Below the pieces are notes generated by a model. The model worked only from the letters and a program-made list of their open reading frames with translations. It was not told where the DNA came from and did no database searches. The position numbers and the translations under genes are program-made. From the NCBI RefSeq assembly GCF_014066305.1, contig NW_023501074.1:248001-312000 (forward strand): a stretch of 64,000 bases of DNA. The letters are read 5' to 3'. Positions within the stretch are counted from its first letter, which is position 1. Every line of letters begins with the position of its first letter. This DNA is from Letharia columbiana (lineage: Eukaryota > Ascomycota > Lecanoromycetes > Lecanorales > Parmeliaceae). Below are positions 48,700 to 62,232 of this stretch, in pieces.

Positions 48700-51600
48700 C
48701 TTCTTATTTATAAAAAAGAGAAGTTTATTAAATTATTAAATTCTTTCTTCTTTATTAATAATAAGAATCTTATATAAGAGAATTAATTAATTAAAATAAA
48801 GGAAAAGTTATTAAATAATAAGAATTACTATTCTATCGAGATATCTTAAATTATTTATCTTCTATTATATATAAATAAAAAAGCGATTTCTTATACTCTA
48901 AATAGAAGATATAGAAATATTATAAACTTTTATATATTAATTAGCGAGATTATAAACTAGCTAACTAAGATCTATAAAGAGATAAATCGTTATAAGAAGA
49001 TAAGATATAATTACGATTCTCTTTAATAGATAACTTAGCCCTTTAATAGATTCTATATAGAACTCGTTAAATTAAGTTTTATATTTAATTATAATAAAAT
49101 CTATTTAAAAGATAATTTAAATATTAAGCTATAAATATATATCTAACTTTACTTTATTTTTATAAGTCTTTCTAATTATAAATTTATATCTCTAAAGAAT
49201 ATTAAGAAATATCTTATAGATAATAATAACTTATAGCGCGTAAACTATAAATTATATCTAACTCTAGTCGTCGATAAAATAACTTCTAAAACTATTATAA
49301 CTTAAATAAGAAAGATAATTATCGCTATAATCGACGATTATATCTCTTCTACTACTATATCGAATACTTATATCTCGAGTATTTTTTAAAATATATTAAA
49401 GGCGATAATCGATATAGATTTAAGAAACTTAATATATTTTAATTATAGAAAGATAAATTATATAAGATATAATTATCTAGTATAGAAATAGATTAATACT
49501 AATAAGAAAGTCTTATAAAAGATAAGAATCTATAAACTTATTATCGATAACGAATATAAGATAAATCTATTAATTGACGCTTACGAAGTCTCTAAGAATT
49601 TAAGAAATAAATAATCTTTATTAAAGTTATAATAAGAAGAACTTATAATATATATCTATTAGATATTTCTAATAATTCTTTAATACGTCGTTCTTTTAGA
49701 ATATAAGTAATATTATTATTATAAAAATGAAAATACTTACTTTAGAATATCTTAATCGATAATAGATATACTAAGATATATATAGTTATTAATAAGTTTT
49801 TAATTTATAGAGTTTACGAAGAATTACTATTAAAATCGATTTCACTATTAAAATCTAAATCTCTAAAAAATTATAATAATTAAATCGCGAAGAAGTCTAT
49901 TATTTATTATCTACTTTCGATAATAATAGTAAATAACTATCGAGAGAAAACGTATTCTATACTTATCGCCCCTCTTATATATAATATAATTCTAAGAAAA
50001 CTATAAATAAATAAGTATAGGGTACTTCTCGATATAATGAAAGATAAGATTCTTTTCGTATTAGATCGCTATAATTATAATAATAATAAGATCTCGATAG
50101 CGAAGGATCTCGCTATTTTACTAAATTCGAAATCGAAATTTTTTATCTTATAGATTATTTTAAAGAAAGAATCTTCTCTCTAACTCGTATATAATAACGA
50201 CTTGAACTTTACTATCGACTCGAATATTTCTAGCGAATTAATTAATAAGAAGAGGTTTATATCTACTCTTTGAGATATAAAATAAAAATGAGATATAAAT
50301 CTATAATTTATTAATATCGTTAAAATTAATATTATATTATACTACTAATTAGCGCGTAATAAGAAAAATCGACTATTTACTCTTATTATAAATAAGATCT
50401 ATAACTCGCTATTAAAGAAGTTATCTTCTTAAAAAAAACTATATAATTCTTATATATTAATTAATAAGCTATATTCTTATAACTTAGAAAAGAAGTATAA
50501 GAGATATTATAAATTAAATTATTTTATTTAAATTAGCGTTATCGAAATTATTAGCTCTAAAGATATTAAGCGAAAACTCTTTATAAAGTATTATAACTAT
50601 TTAAATATTTTTAATAGAATAAAAATAAATAAACTATTACTATATCGCTCTTATAATTATTAATTAAAATTTATAAAGATCGATATCGTTAAATTATTAA
50701 AGAGTTAAGTCTATTTTATATTAGAATATAAATTAAAATAGATTAAAAAGAATTTAAAAAAGGATTTTATAATATCTAATTATACTTCGTTTATATCTTC
50801 TATTCTATTTACTAAAAAATTAAATAAGAAATTACACTTTTATATAAACTATTAAAGACTAAATACTATTATTAAGAGAAATCGATATTTAATTTTATTA
50901 ATAGATAAGGTTCTCGCGAGAATTTAAGACTATAAATATCTTACTCGATTAGATATTATAATCGTATTTAATAAATTATATATATACTTCGATAATAAGA
51001 ATTTTATTATATTTATTATCTCTCTCGATATATATAAGTATTAAATACTCTTCTTCGATCTAATTAATAACTTAGTTATCTATTAATAATATATAAATAA
51101 TATTCTATTTAAGTATCTAAATAACTTCTATTAAGTTTATCTCGATAATATTTTTATTTATAGTTAATCGAGAAAGGAATATATATTATATATTCGAAAG
51201 ATTCTTTAAAAGTTATAAGAGATTAGATTATAGATAGATATTCTTAAATACGAGTTTTATATTTAAGAGACGAAGTTTTTAGATCTTCTTATTTTAATTA
51301 ACGATCTTTATATATACTTTATTAAAATTTAAGCTATTATTAAATAATTTACCTCTATTAATTTAAAGGAGATATAGATCTTTATTAGCTTTTATAACTT
51401 CTATTATTAATTTATAAGAGATTTCTCGAAGATCGTGAAATTAATAGTAAAGCTTATAGTTAAAAAAGTAATATTTAATTAATTATTAGTTTATTAGAAA
51501 GTCTTTTATTTATTAAAGATAGTCGTTATAAGAACTTTAATTCTACGCTATTTCGATAAATCGAAGAATATTATATTTAAAATAAACTTCTTTAATTACG

Positions 51601-53545
51601 TTAATAATAATATTCTATCTTAATATAATAACGAAATCTTATATTTAATAGCTTTCTATAATAAGAATCTTACTTTAATTAAATATAATTATTAGATCTA
51701 TAATAAGAAGCTACTAGCTATTATTCGCTATTTAAAATATTAATATTCTAAATTAGAGTATATTAATATCTTTATTAAGATCTTTATAGACTATAAAGAC
51801 TTAATATACTTTATTAAAAAAAGAGATCTAGATCGTCGCTAAGCCCGCTATTTAGATATACTATTCGAATTTAATATTAAGATTATCTATTATCTAGAGT
51901 CTTAAAATATTAAAATTAACGCTTTTATATATATAGTCGATTTTAAATTAAATAGTCTAGAGAATAAGCGCTTAAAGTAGTAATATTAGACGATATTTAT
52001 ATCTAATTATTTAGAGTTTAATAATAAAAATATTAAGATTTAAGCTATTAATAACTCTATCTTCTATTAAATAATCTAAGAAAATAAGATTAATAAGTTT
52101 TATAATAAAATCTATAAAGTAATTATAAAAGATAAAAATAAACTTCGCGAAGTTACGCTTAATAAGTACTCTATAAAGAATAAGATACTCTATTATAAGA
52201 ATTACTTATAGATATTAAAAGATTTATATATCGATATTATTCGCGAAGTATACGATTAACTCTTATATAGATATCTCGATATAGTCTATATCTATAAGCT
52301 ATTTAAGCGAGAATATTATTAATAAGATATAAGAGCTATTATTACTATCTATATTCGAAATTACTACGCTTACTATAGATCTAAAATCTCTTATAATTTA
52401 AAATATAATCTATTATAATTATTATCGATTTCTTAAAAACGATAATAGAATATCTCGATAGACTTTATAATAAATTTACTTATATCTAATAAATATAATA
52501 CTATCTAGATAGCGATAGATCGACTTATTAAGAAATAATATTACGTCGCGTGCTCTAATATAGATAAAGAAATTATAATTAAAAAGACGATTAATATATT
52601 ACTTAAAGAGATCTTTCGCTTATATAATCTATCGACCTTAATAGTTTCGAATAGAGGCTCTTAATTTATATCGATAATATAAAAAATCTTTTATAAATAA
52701 CTCGAGATTAAGATTAAGTTATTAATAATCTTTTATTTTAAAATTAATAAATAGACTAAACGAGCTAATTAGAATATAAAACGCTATCTTTAAATATATT
52801 ATAATTATATATAAAATAATTAATTTAAATAATTATCTATTATCGAGTTCGCTAATAATAATACTACTTTTATAATTATAAATATTTTATTATTCTTTAT
52901 AAATAAGAGCTTTTATTTTTAAATAAGTTTTAACTTAAATACTATCGACTATAATATTACTTATAAACGTCTTAACGCTATTTAAATAAAGAATATTATT
53001 AAGTATATATAGTAGATTTTTAATTATATTCGAAGTAATATAAATCGCGTTTAAAAGATTATAGTAATTTAAATTAATAAATAACGCTAAAAGATTACTT
53101 TTAAAGTAAATAATATAATCTTTCTTAATAGTAAAAATATTATCTTAAATTAATCGTCTTAAAAACTAGATAATAAGAGATATAATCTATTTAAAGTAAT
53201 AGATCTTATAGAAATCTTATATCGCTTAGAGCTCTTAATAAGTATAAAGATTTATAATATCTTTTATCTTAATCTCTTAAGTCTTATATTAATAAACTCC
53301 TTATCTAAATAAATTAATTCTTTATCGAAATATATTACTATTAAAAGTCGAATTAAATAGATAGTAAAGAAGATTATCGCCTTTAAATTTATTAACGATC
53401 GTTTTAAGTATCGAGTAAAATAAGAGAATCTCGATAATAATCTTAAATAGTATAACTCGAATAATAGCGAATTCGAAAATTGTTAAAATATAATCGACGA
53501 TTTCTATAAATAATACTCGAAAGTAGTTTACTAGATATACTAATA
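48700..53545 (+). pseudogene. A1 gag-pol relic
   Basis: Plus-strand domains in order. A gag C-terminal zinc knuckle at 49431-49481 keeps CCHC spacing, but Cys and His have all become Tyr (YFNYRKINYIRYNY). The protease block is LLIDAYEVS (49566-49594). RT has the FGLTN-type region before VYLDNIFIYS at 51135-51164 (second Asp now Asn). RNase H ends in DLDRR...RYLDILFEF (about 51820-51885). Integrase has FIINLLISN (about 52457), VSNRGSxFIS (about 52638-52670) and FKINKxTKRANxN (about 52735-52770). The chromodomain lies at about 53352-53535 (IVKKIIAFK, then RFKYRVKxENLDNN). The domain order and chromodomain define a Ty3/Gypsy chromovirus. Confidence 0.8.
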
Positions 53546-54700
53546 CCTCGAATATCGCGTTTTTAAATAAATTAAAATCGTTCGATATTTATAACGACTT
53601 TATTTTCTTCGCGTTCGTAATTCGATTTCTTAGACTTATATTACTTTATAATAGTCTTATTTTAAATCTATTAAGTTATCTCTTCTTATTAATATAACTC
53701 TTAATATATTCTAGAACTATATTAGATTATACGCGAATCTTATTATCGTTATCGTTAAGTATAATCGTTATCGACTAGAGAATTTATTACGAAGAAATCT
53801 ACGCTAAATTAATTTAATATTAAATTAAAGTTTAGCGTCTACGACTCGATTCGATTTAAGATCTCTTAATTAATAAATTTATATTATTCTATTAATATTC
53901 TTTACGCTAAAATATTAATTTAGAAATTACTATTATCTATTAAAATACTTATATTTACTACTCGTCTATTACTATATCGATTTCTTTTAAATTAGAACTT
54001 CTATACTCGCTATATCTCTAATTAGTAATAACGTTAACGTAAAGATCGAGATATAAGCTCTCGCTATCTATATTATCGTCGAGGAAGATCGTAGTATTAA
54101 AGATTCTAAATATTAAAAGTTCTTTATTATTTTTTTAATTTTCAAGCGAGCGTATATATATACTATTTTTACTACTCTTTTACTTATTAATTATAAAGAT
54201 ATAATTCTATAAGAGAAGAGAGATAGTATTACGATTATATTCTATATCTTATCTAGCTCTATAGTTTATTAAAGTCTAGCGTATCTTAATAGAGCTAACT
54301 ACTATTATTTAATATCTTTTATCTATATAGCTATTCGATATCTAATTATCTTATTTAATATATCTATATTAATATTACATCTATATCGATTCTAATATAA
54401 ATCTCTAAACTACGTTATTCTACTTTTAACTCTTTAATAACTTTATTATTTTCTATTAAAATTTTTAGATTTTTTTTTAAATTATAGTTCGCAGCTTACT
54501 CTTTTTAGTAATAAAAAGTTATTAAAATTTAGTCTTATAATCTTTTGAAGGTATAGAATTTAAATATCGCTTATTAAAGATCGCTTATTAAACATTACTA
54601 ATTAAAGACCGCTATCGCTTATTAAAGATCGCTTATTAAATTTACTCGATAGCTATAATTAAAATAATAATTATAAATTTAATTTATAGATCTTTACTCT

Positions 54701-55458
54701 TTATCTAATAATAATAAAAAGATAAGTTAGCTATATAGAGATAACTTATATAAAAATATTATTTATATTTATATTAGCGCGAGCTAGTAGAAAGTATAAT
54801 ATAAATTATATAAGAATTATATATAAGCGTATATATATAATAAAAGTAAGAGAAGTCTTAATATATATTAATATAATCTCTTAATTATTAAATATCTCTT
54901 TTATTTATAAAGAATAATAAAAGTAGTAATAAAAGTAGTAATAGAAGAGATAATAAGTATAATAATAACTATAGCTATATTTATAAATTAAAAATCTTAT
55001 ATTATTATATATTAATCTATTAATTTAATAACTCGAAGAATTACGCGAGTAAAGATTATATAAAATAAAGATTATTAATATATTAATATATTTTTTGTCT
55101 TCATTTTAGTACGATTTAGTCTATTAAGTAAACTTTTTTTTTTTCTAATTTTTTTTCCCTTTTTTTTTTTTTTTAAAAATTTTAAAAATTTTTTAAATAT
55201 AAAAATTTTTTTTATAAAATATTTAAAAAATATAAATATTTTTTTTTATAAAAATAAAAAAAAAATTTATTTTTATAAAAAAAAAAAATAATATAAAAAA
55301 AAAATATTAAAAAAAAAAATAAAAAAATAATAAATAAAAAAATATTTTTTTAAATTTTTTTTTTTTATAAAAAAAAAAAAAAAAAAAAAAAATTTAATAA
55401 TAAAAAAAAAAAAATAAAAAATATTAAAAATTAATTTTTTTTTTTTTTTTTTTTTAAA

Positions 55459-55499
<41 letters not shown>

Positions 55500-55579
55500 A
55501 AAAAATTAAATAAATTTAAATATATTTTAAATTTTTTTATTAAATTAATTTTTTTTTTTTTTTTATTAAAAAACCAAAA

Positions 55580-55617
<38 letters not shown>

Positions 55618-55767
55618 GAACTTAAAAGTATTATAAGAGATCTTTCGAGATATTTATTATATATAAAATTTATCTAATTAAACGACTTTAATCTTACTTA
55701 ATAATTATCTTTATTAATATATATATTCTATTATTATAATAATATATAACTCGCTATTATAATATTA
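54701..55767. other. AT-rich spacer containing a near-pure A/T block
   Basis: 54701-55090 is RIP-type and unclassified. From about 55165 to 55612 there is almost no G or C, only long runs of A and T (up to several dozen). This could be a biological low-complexity tract or a poorly resolved assembly segment. No gene is present. Confidence 0.6.
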
Positions 55768-56141
55768 CGAGTAAAGGTTTATAAATTAAATTTATAATTT
55801 TTTTTAATTAGAACTATGAAGCGAACTTTAATAAGCGAAATTTAAGATTCTTATTCTTTAATATTTATAATACTAAATTTTAAATTTTTTACGTTATTAA
55901 AAAGCGTAAGTTACGAACTATAACTTAAAAAAAATTAAAGATTTTAATAGAAAATAGTAAAGTTATTAAGAGGTTAAAAGTAAAGTAAGTAATTTTAATA
56001 GTTACGAATACTAATTTATTTATTTATAATAATTTAGTCGATCTAATTAAAGAGCGTAGATCTAATAAATTAATAATTAGCTATATATATAAATTTAAGA
56101 TTTTCTAACTTAGCTTTACTTTATTCTATTATATATACTAA
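55768..56141 (-). mobile_element. HLE-A copy 9
   Basis: An inverted copy running from CGAGTAAAGG to CTATTATATATACTAA, with A and T flanks and no duplication. It is somewhat shorter than the others because of internal deletions. Confidence 0.6.
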
Positions 56142-57441
56142 TAATAAGAAAAAATAAAAATAAAATAATAGATATAAAGAAAGTTTTAGTACTTATTAAT
56201 AATATTATTATTATTATTATTATTAAAAAAAAATCTTAAGATAAAAATAAGTTTTTATATTTATTAGCGCGAATTTCTATAATTATAATAATAGAATTAT
56301 TATAATTATAAAGTAATATTAATAATAATAGCGTATAATAATAGTAATAATAGTATATCGTAATAAGATAATTATATATCTATATTTAATTAATTAAGAT
56401 AATAATATATAAAGCTATATTATCGCGATTTAGTATATTAATATATAAATATACTTAAAAAGATCTTAGAATAAGTAATTTATATATATTATTATTATAT
56501 ATATTAATTTAAACTATATTTAAATTAATAATTAATAATATATAAAAAAATAGTAAATTTATAAATATTTAATTATAAGATATAAAAATAATAAAATTTA
56601 AGAGTTAAACTTTCTAAGAGAAAAAGTTATTATAAAAATAAAAGTACTTAGAGTTTATTAATAAATCTCGCTTATATTAATTACTAAATTATAAATTATA
56701 TAATTAAAATAAATAGAAGTCTTAAATACTCGGGAGTTTTCTTTCTTTTTTTAAAAAAATATTAATTTATTTAATAACTAATCTATTTATTCTCGTAATT
56801 ATATTTTTAAATCTTATAATTATATAGCTACTACGTAGTTTTATTTAAAGTAATCTTATTATCTTATAATAATCGCGATTAATAATTAAATTAAATTATT
56901 TTTTCTTAATATAAAATAATCGAATTAAGAATTAATATTAAGAAGGATTTTAAAGTAAAAATAAGCGATAAGATTATCTAAAATAAAAATAAAGATAATT
57001 TTAAATAATATTATAATAGTAATTATATTAAACTTATATTATATTGTTTTATAATATATAATAATATAAAATATAATTTTATTAATCTCTTTATAATTAT
57101 CTAGAAATAAGAGTTAACTATTAATATAAGAGATCGCGTTTTAAATAATATTACTTATAGTAATCTAATTATTATTAAAACTTATTTATATTTACTTATA
57201 AATATTAGTTTAATAATTATTTTCTTTATAAAAAAATTAATTTTAATTAGTAATATAATCTTATTTATAATCTTAATAAATCGCTAATAGATTAAAACTA
57301 TTAATAAAATTAATAGTTTTTATAAAAAGATTAATATTTTTCTTTAAATTAATTTAAATTAAAAAAAGATATTTACTTTATATAATATTTAATTTAAATA
57401 ATATAAATATAATTATTAAATAATCTAAATAATAAAGAATA
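56142..57441. repeat. AT-rich DNA with repeat C copy 3
   Basis: From about 56600 the sequence matches 60620-60850 (boxes AAGTACTTARAGTTTATTAA and GTCTTAAATACTCG), so it is a third copy of repeat C, interrupted at 57441 by the Tc1-like element E2. 56142-56600 is unclassified and has a short palindrome near 56277-56312. Confidence 0.5.
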
Positions 57442-59285
57442 TACGAAGAGTAATATTAAAAGTTTTATATATATACTATATCTCTTAATATACTTAATAT
57501 TTTGATAAATCTAATCTTTTTCTTAGATAGCTTTATTTTTCTAGTAATAATACTTTATATAGCTATATATATACTTATTTACTCGCTTTATAAATCTATA
57601 AAGTCGTATATTATCTTTTTTACCATTTTTTCTATACTTATTATCGTCTTTAAAACAAATAACCTTTATAATATATCTCGATATTCGCTCTATTTACTTC
57701 TAAATTCTCTTTTATATAAACTTATAATTTTAGTAATATAATTATCATTTCTCGATATCTTTACGAGTTTTTAATATATCTTTTTAAATAGTTTAACGCT
57801 TTATCTATAGCTAATAAGACTTCATTATATTAAGATTTAAAGAGTTATTATATTAGATTATTCGAATAATATTTATTAATATATAAATTACTTTCTAATA
57901 CTTTAATATATAAGTCGAGACTTTATCTTTTAAAACTATTATATTATATCGCTCTTATTTATACTTCTAAGCGAATTTTAAAAGTTTTAAAATAAGAATC
58001 TATATCTAATAAAAAGGATAAATATAAAAAATAAGCGTATATATCTTTTTCTAATAGCGATACTAATTAATTCTCCCCTTCTTCTTCTTAATAATAATCT
58101 TTTTAATCTTAATAATAAACTTTTACTCGAGTTTCTTACTAGAAAGATTTTATAAATCTATTCGTTATATATCGATCTTAAGTTCTTAAGCTTCTTTAGC
58201 CTTAGCTTCTAAAGTATTATTAATTTTAGCGAGATTTATAGTATATTCTTTCTTTTTAGCTATAGTTTCGACTTTTTAAATATAATATAACTTCTTCTTA
58301 TTCTATAAGAAATAACTCTAGAATATAAACTTTATAGTACTTACGAAATAGCGTCGCATAGTAGATTTAATAAAGATTTTATTAGGTTATAGCTATATAC
58401 GTAGTTTTCCTTATCGAGAATTTAAGATTATATTAATTTTATTACTTTAAATTATCTTTTTCTATTTCTCTATAGTCTAATCTTAATATTATAAAGCGAA
58501 TTAATATTAAGCTTTTATTATAGCTTTCGTAAAAGAGAATTTTTTAATAGTTTTATAGAGTTAAAAATTATTCTATTTAAGTATACGTAGAATCGTTATT
58601 AATAAGAGTTCTTATTTAGTAATTAATATAAATAAGATTTTCTTATAATTATAGTAATCTCTTTATATAGCGACTATAATAGTACTCTTAATCTCGGGAA
58701 TAATAATTAGAGATTATTTAGATCTCGATATATTACTTATATATAATAGTAATAATTTCTAAGACTTACTAGAATTAAATTCTCTATTACGAGCTTATTT
58801 CTATAAACGATTAATAGTAAAGCGAGAGATCTCGATAATAGTAGTAATAATTTTAGCTATAATACTAGCTTGAATTAAAGTAAATATCTAAAATCTAATA
58901 TTATTATTATAATTAATAGCTTAAGCTTTATCTATAAATATTTTAATATAGAGAATATAGAGAGGATTACTTCTTATAGCTATATTAAGAACTTTATATA
59001 TAATATAAAATCTTAAGATTCTCCTCCTTTTCTCGTAGGCTAGTACGTTTAGTATTAATATCGTAATTTAATAAATATACTCTTTATATATAGCTATAAC
59101 GTCGCTATAACGCGTATATACTTCGTATATATATACTTTATATATATATATCTCGTATATATAATATTAACGTCGCTATTAAGTAAAAAGTAGTAATATT
59201 AAAAATATTAAAAATATTTAGAATATTTATTAAGTATGCTAAGAGATTTAGCGTATATATAGAACTTTTAATTTTACTCTTCGTA
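57442..59285 (-). mobile_element. E2: complete Tc1/mariner-like transposon, RIP-inactivated
   Basis: A 1844-bp element whose ends, TACGAAGAGTAAT and ATTTTACTCTTCGTA, open an inverted repeat of about 60 bp. It is flanked by TA on both sides (57440-57441, 59286-59287), the target duplication of Tc1/mariner elements. It encodes a transposase relic on the minus strand. The same family as E1. Confidence 0.85.
57600..58925 (-). pseudogene. E2 transposase relic (Tc1-like, DDE)
   Basis: On the minus strand the N-terminal helix-turn-helix region reads FxIFTLIQASIIAKIIT then SRFTIN (about 58790-58910), followed by a GRPSII-like SLIIIPEI. The middle holds RRYFVSTIKFIF and KKKLYYIxKVET (about 58240-58330), as in fungal Tc1-like proteins with a WGCFS...KGPCHIWK core. 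Near the end, NNSLNLNIMKSY (about 57815-57850) corresponds to GNSPDLNMIEPCW, with the catalytic Glu now Lys. Stops replace Trp and Gln throughout. Confidence 0.7.
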
Positions 59286-59547
59286 TATTAATTAAGAAAT
59301 ATATTTTAAAATATAAAAGAAGAATTAAATTATCTATAAATAAAAATAGAAAAAGAATATCTAGCGAAAAGAATTTTAATAGCTAAAAAACGAATATCAT
59401 ATTAAAAAAAGTTATAATATATTAAAACTTTCGTTAACGCGATAATCTTCTTATTTTATAATTAAAAATATTTTTATTTATTAAAGAAATTTAAAAAAAA
59501 ATCTAATATAAAAGATTTTAAAATATATAAAAAAGTTATAATAACTC
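59286..59547. other. AT-rich spacer
   Basis: It follows the right TA of E2. It should contain the continuation of repeat C copy 3, but I could not align it with confidence. Confidence 0.3.
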
Positions 59548-60425
59548 TATAAGACTAAATTTAAAAAGTATTTTTTTATCTAAAAGTTTAAGTTATATTC
59601 TATAATTTAAAAAAAAATCTTAAAACTTTAATAGAGAATAAAAAAGTTATTATTTAAGTAAATAACGTATATCTATTTTTTAATAAGAGGTCTCGAAAGA
59701 GCTAGTAAGTTAACTTAGTCGATTTAATTAAAGAGCGTAACGAATTCGAATTTATAATTAATTAATATATATAAAAGAATAAGATAGAATTAAGTTATAA
59801 AATCTTAAATTTATATATATAATTAATTATAAATTTAGAGTTACTACGCTCTTTAATTAAATTAATTAAATTATCGCGAGTAAATAAATTAGCGTTCGTA
59901 ATAAACTAATTATTAATTTCTCTTATTCTACTTTTAATTCTTTTATAACTTTACTATTTTCTATTAAAATTTTTAAATTCTTTTTTTAAATTATAGCTCG
60001 TAACTTACGCCTTTTAATAGTATAAGAATTAAGAAGTTTAATCTTATAATTTTTTAAAGGTATAGAATTTAAATATCGCTTATTAAAAGTTCGCTTATTA
60101 AATTTACTCGACTACTAATAGTCTTAAAAAAAAGATATATATTCTTTAATATTAGAATAATTCTTTTATTCTCTATTAAAATCTTTCGATTTTTTTTTAA
60201 ATTATAGAGCGTAATTAAGGTAATTAAATAATTTAGAATTTTTAAATTTAGTCTTATAATTATTTAAAGATAAAGGATTTTAATATCGTCTATTAAAGTT
60301 CGCTTATTAAAATTACTCGATAGCTCTAAAAAAATTATAAATTTAATTTATAGATCTAAACTCGTTATATATATAAATTTAAGATTTTTTAAATTAGCTT
60401 TATCTTATTTTTATATATATATTAA
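59548..60425 (-). mobile_element. HLE-A copy 10, truncated, split by copy 11
   Basis: The reverse-orientation copy reads from the ATAAGACTAAATTT box (about 59560) to TTTATAATTAATTA, then continues after copy 11 at 60365 with TTATATATATAAATTTAAG and ends TTTTATATATATATTAA. Its 3' end (left side) is missing. Confidence 0.55.
59762..60364 (+). mobile_element. HLE-A copy 11, inserted in copy 10
   Basis: It starts TTAATATATATAAAAG and ends CTCG, with A to the left and T to the right. The family-specific ACTTTACTATTTTCTATT and CTCGATAG boxes occur twice, as in copies 2 and 7, so internally duplicated variants form a subfamily. Confidence 0.6.
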
Positions 60426-61811
60426 TTACGCTATATTAATTTAAAAGATAAATCTATAAATATTTTTTAGAAGAATTATAATTATATAATTTAAAGTAAA
60501 AAGTTCTTTAATAGACTTTTATAAAGTTTATTTATTATATATCTTAATTCTTTTAAATCTTCTTAATCTAATTTAAGTCTATATTATTTACTTATATATA
60601 TACGCGATATATTTTATAAACTCGATATATATAAGAGTAAAAGTACTTAAAGTTTATTAATAAATCTCGCTTATATCGCTTATTAAACTATAAGCTATAT
60701 AGCTAAAGCGAGTATTTAATATATTTAATAAAAGTCTTAAATACTCGCGAGTTCTTTTTTTTTTAATTTATCTAATAATTTATTTATTATTTCTAATAAT
60801 TATATTTTAAATCTTATAATTATTTAGTTACTATATAATTTTATTAAAAATAGATTTTATTATTTTATTATTTTATTAACTTTATTTATATAAAGTTATT
60901 TAATTAATTATAGTAAGTAACTCGCGAGTTAATTCTATTAATTTACGAAGTAGAAATATCTTATTATAATTTACTAACGACGTTTTTAATCTAATAAATA
61001 ACTCTTATTAAAATATATCTATTATATAATTAAGCGATTATAATATTAATTTTAATATTAATAGAAGTTTTAATAATATTATTAATAAAAATAATAAAAA
61101 TCGCTTAAGTATTATATTTAATAATCTTTTATTTATAAGCGAAAACTCTTTTATTATAAATTTAATTTAGATTTAATACTTTTAATTTTTAAAGCTTAAT
61201 ATTAAAAAATAGCTAATTATTAAAAAATTTCAATTAATTAAAATATAGAATATATAAGAATATCGCTATAAGTATAGTAATAATTATTATCGCGATTTAA
61301 GTTATAAGAAGATAAGTATTATTAAAATATCTTAATATATAATATTTTAATATATAATATCTTAATAACTATAGCTCGATAATTCTATTTCTTTAAAATT
61401 ATAACGATTTTATCGATTTAACGTTTTATATTAATTTTTATATAAATAAAGAAAAGACTCGCTAATCTTTTATTCTCTTAATTAATATTAAGAAATAGAT
61501 TTAAAGAAATATTAGAAATATAATATTACGGGAAATTAAAGAATTTATCTAGATAAATTATTAAAAGTAATATCTAAATTAAATTTATAATTTAATTATT
61601 AAATCTTATAATATAAGTCGCTAGTTAATTAAAATAATAATAAGAGATATATAGTTAATAGTTAATTTTAATAACTATCTTATTATATTCTAATTTTAAA
61701 AAACTCGCTATAAAATTAATATAAAATATATAAAATTTCTATAAAAAAGAGTAAAAAAGAAAATTTCTTTAAAAGTAATAAAGAAGATTACTTAATCTAT
61801 TATTTATATTA
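60426..61811. repeat. Repeat C copy 2, uninterrupted until an HLE-A copy
   Basis: It aligns with the three pieces of copy 1 (27.5-32.5 kb) and with copy 3 (56.6-57.4 kb). Inverted TATTTAA boxes flank a run of T at about 60755-60770. No protein family was recognised on either strand. It ends where HLE-A copy 13 begins and resumes for a few bases at 62233 (TATTATTATAATAATATT, as at 32480-32500). Confidence 0.55.
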
Positions 61812-62232
61812 TTAATATATATAAAAGAATAAGATAGAGCTAAGCTAGAAAATCTTAAATTTATATATATAATTAATTATAAATTTAGAGTTACTACGCT
61901 CTTTAATTAAATTAACTAAATTATCGCGAGTAAATAAATTAGCGTTCGTAATTATTAAAATCTTTTATTCTACTATCTATTCTTTAATAACTTTACTATT
62001 TTTTATTAAGATTTTAATTTTTTTTTTTCAAATTATAAAGCGTAGATTACGCTTTTAAACGCTTTAAGAATTTCGAAATTTAATCTTATAATTATTAAAA
62101 GATAAGGCATTTAAATATCGCTTATTAAAGATCGATTATTAAAGATCGCTTATTAAAGATCGCTTATTAAATTTACTCGATAGCCCTAATTAAAAAAAAT
62201 AGTTATAAATTTAATTTATAGATCTTTACTCG
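61812..62232 (+). mobile_element. HLE-A copy 13, near full length
   Basis: It starts TTAATATATATAAAAG and ends CTTTACTCG. In repeat C copy 1 the empty site reads without a gap: the left flank ends in A and the right begins with T, and no base is duplicated. This is an empty-site comparison inside the window. Confidence 0.75.

Larger units (their letters stand above)
46592..54397 (+). mobile_element. A1: autonomous-type Ty3/Gypsy chromovirus relic, 7.8 kb
   Basis: The LTRs are 46592-46774 and 54227-54397, starting TATTACGAGCG or TATTACGATTA and ending TCTAATA. A polypurine run AAGAGAAGAGAGATAG (54211-54226) abuts the 3' LTR. The interior encodes, on the plus strand, gag with zinc knuckle, protease, RT, RNase H, integrase and chromodomain. 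The LTR termini and the sequence downstream of the chromodomain (from about 53550) resemble N1-N4, so A1 may represent their helper lineage. All domains are RIP-inactivated. Confidence 0.8.
46455..54700 (+). mobile_element. HLE-A copy 8, split by LTR element A1
   Basis: The left part (46455-46591) starts TTAGTATATATAAAAG. The right part (54398-54700) continues the family order to CTTTACTCT. The last base is T instead of G. A1 lies between them; no clear 5-bp duplication could be assigned around A1 (ATTAA and TAAAT). Confidence 0.6.

Noticed and set aside
57502..57741. Hydrophobic plus-strand frame of 79 codons resembling a membrane protein
   Set aside because: It is antisense to the C-terminal part of the E2 transposase relic; A/T-rich RIP DNA encodes Ile, Leu, Tyr and Phe and mimics membrane segments.
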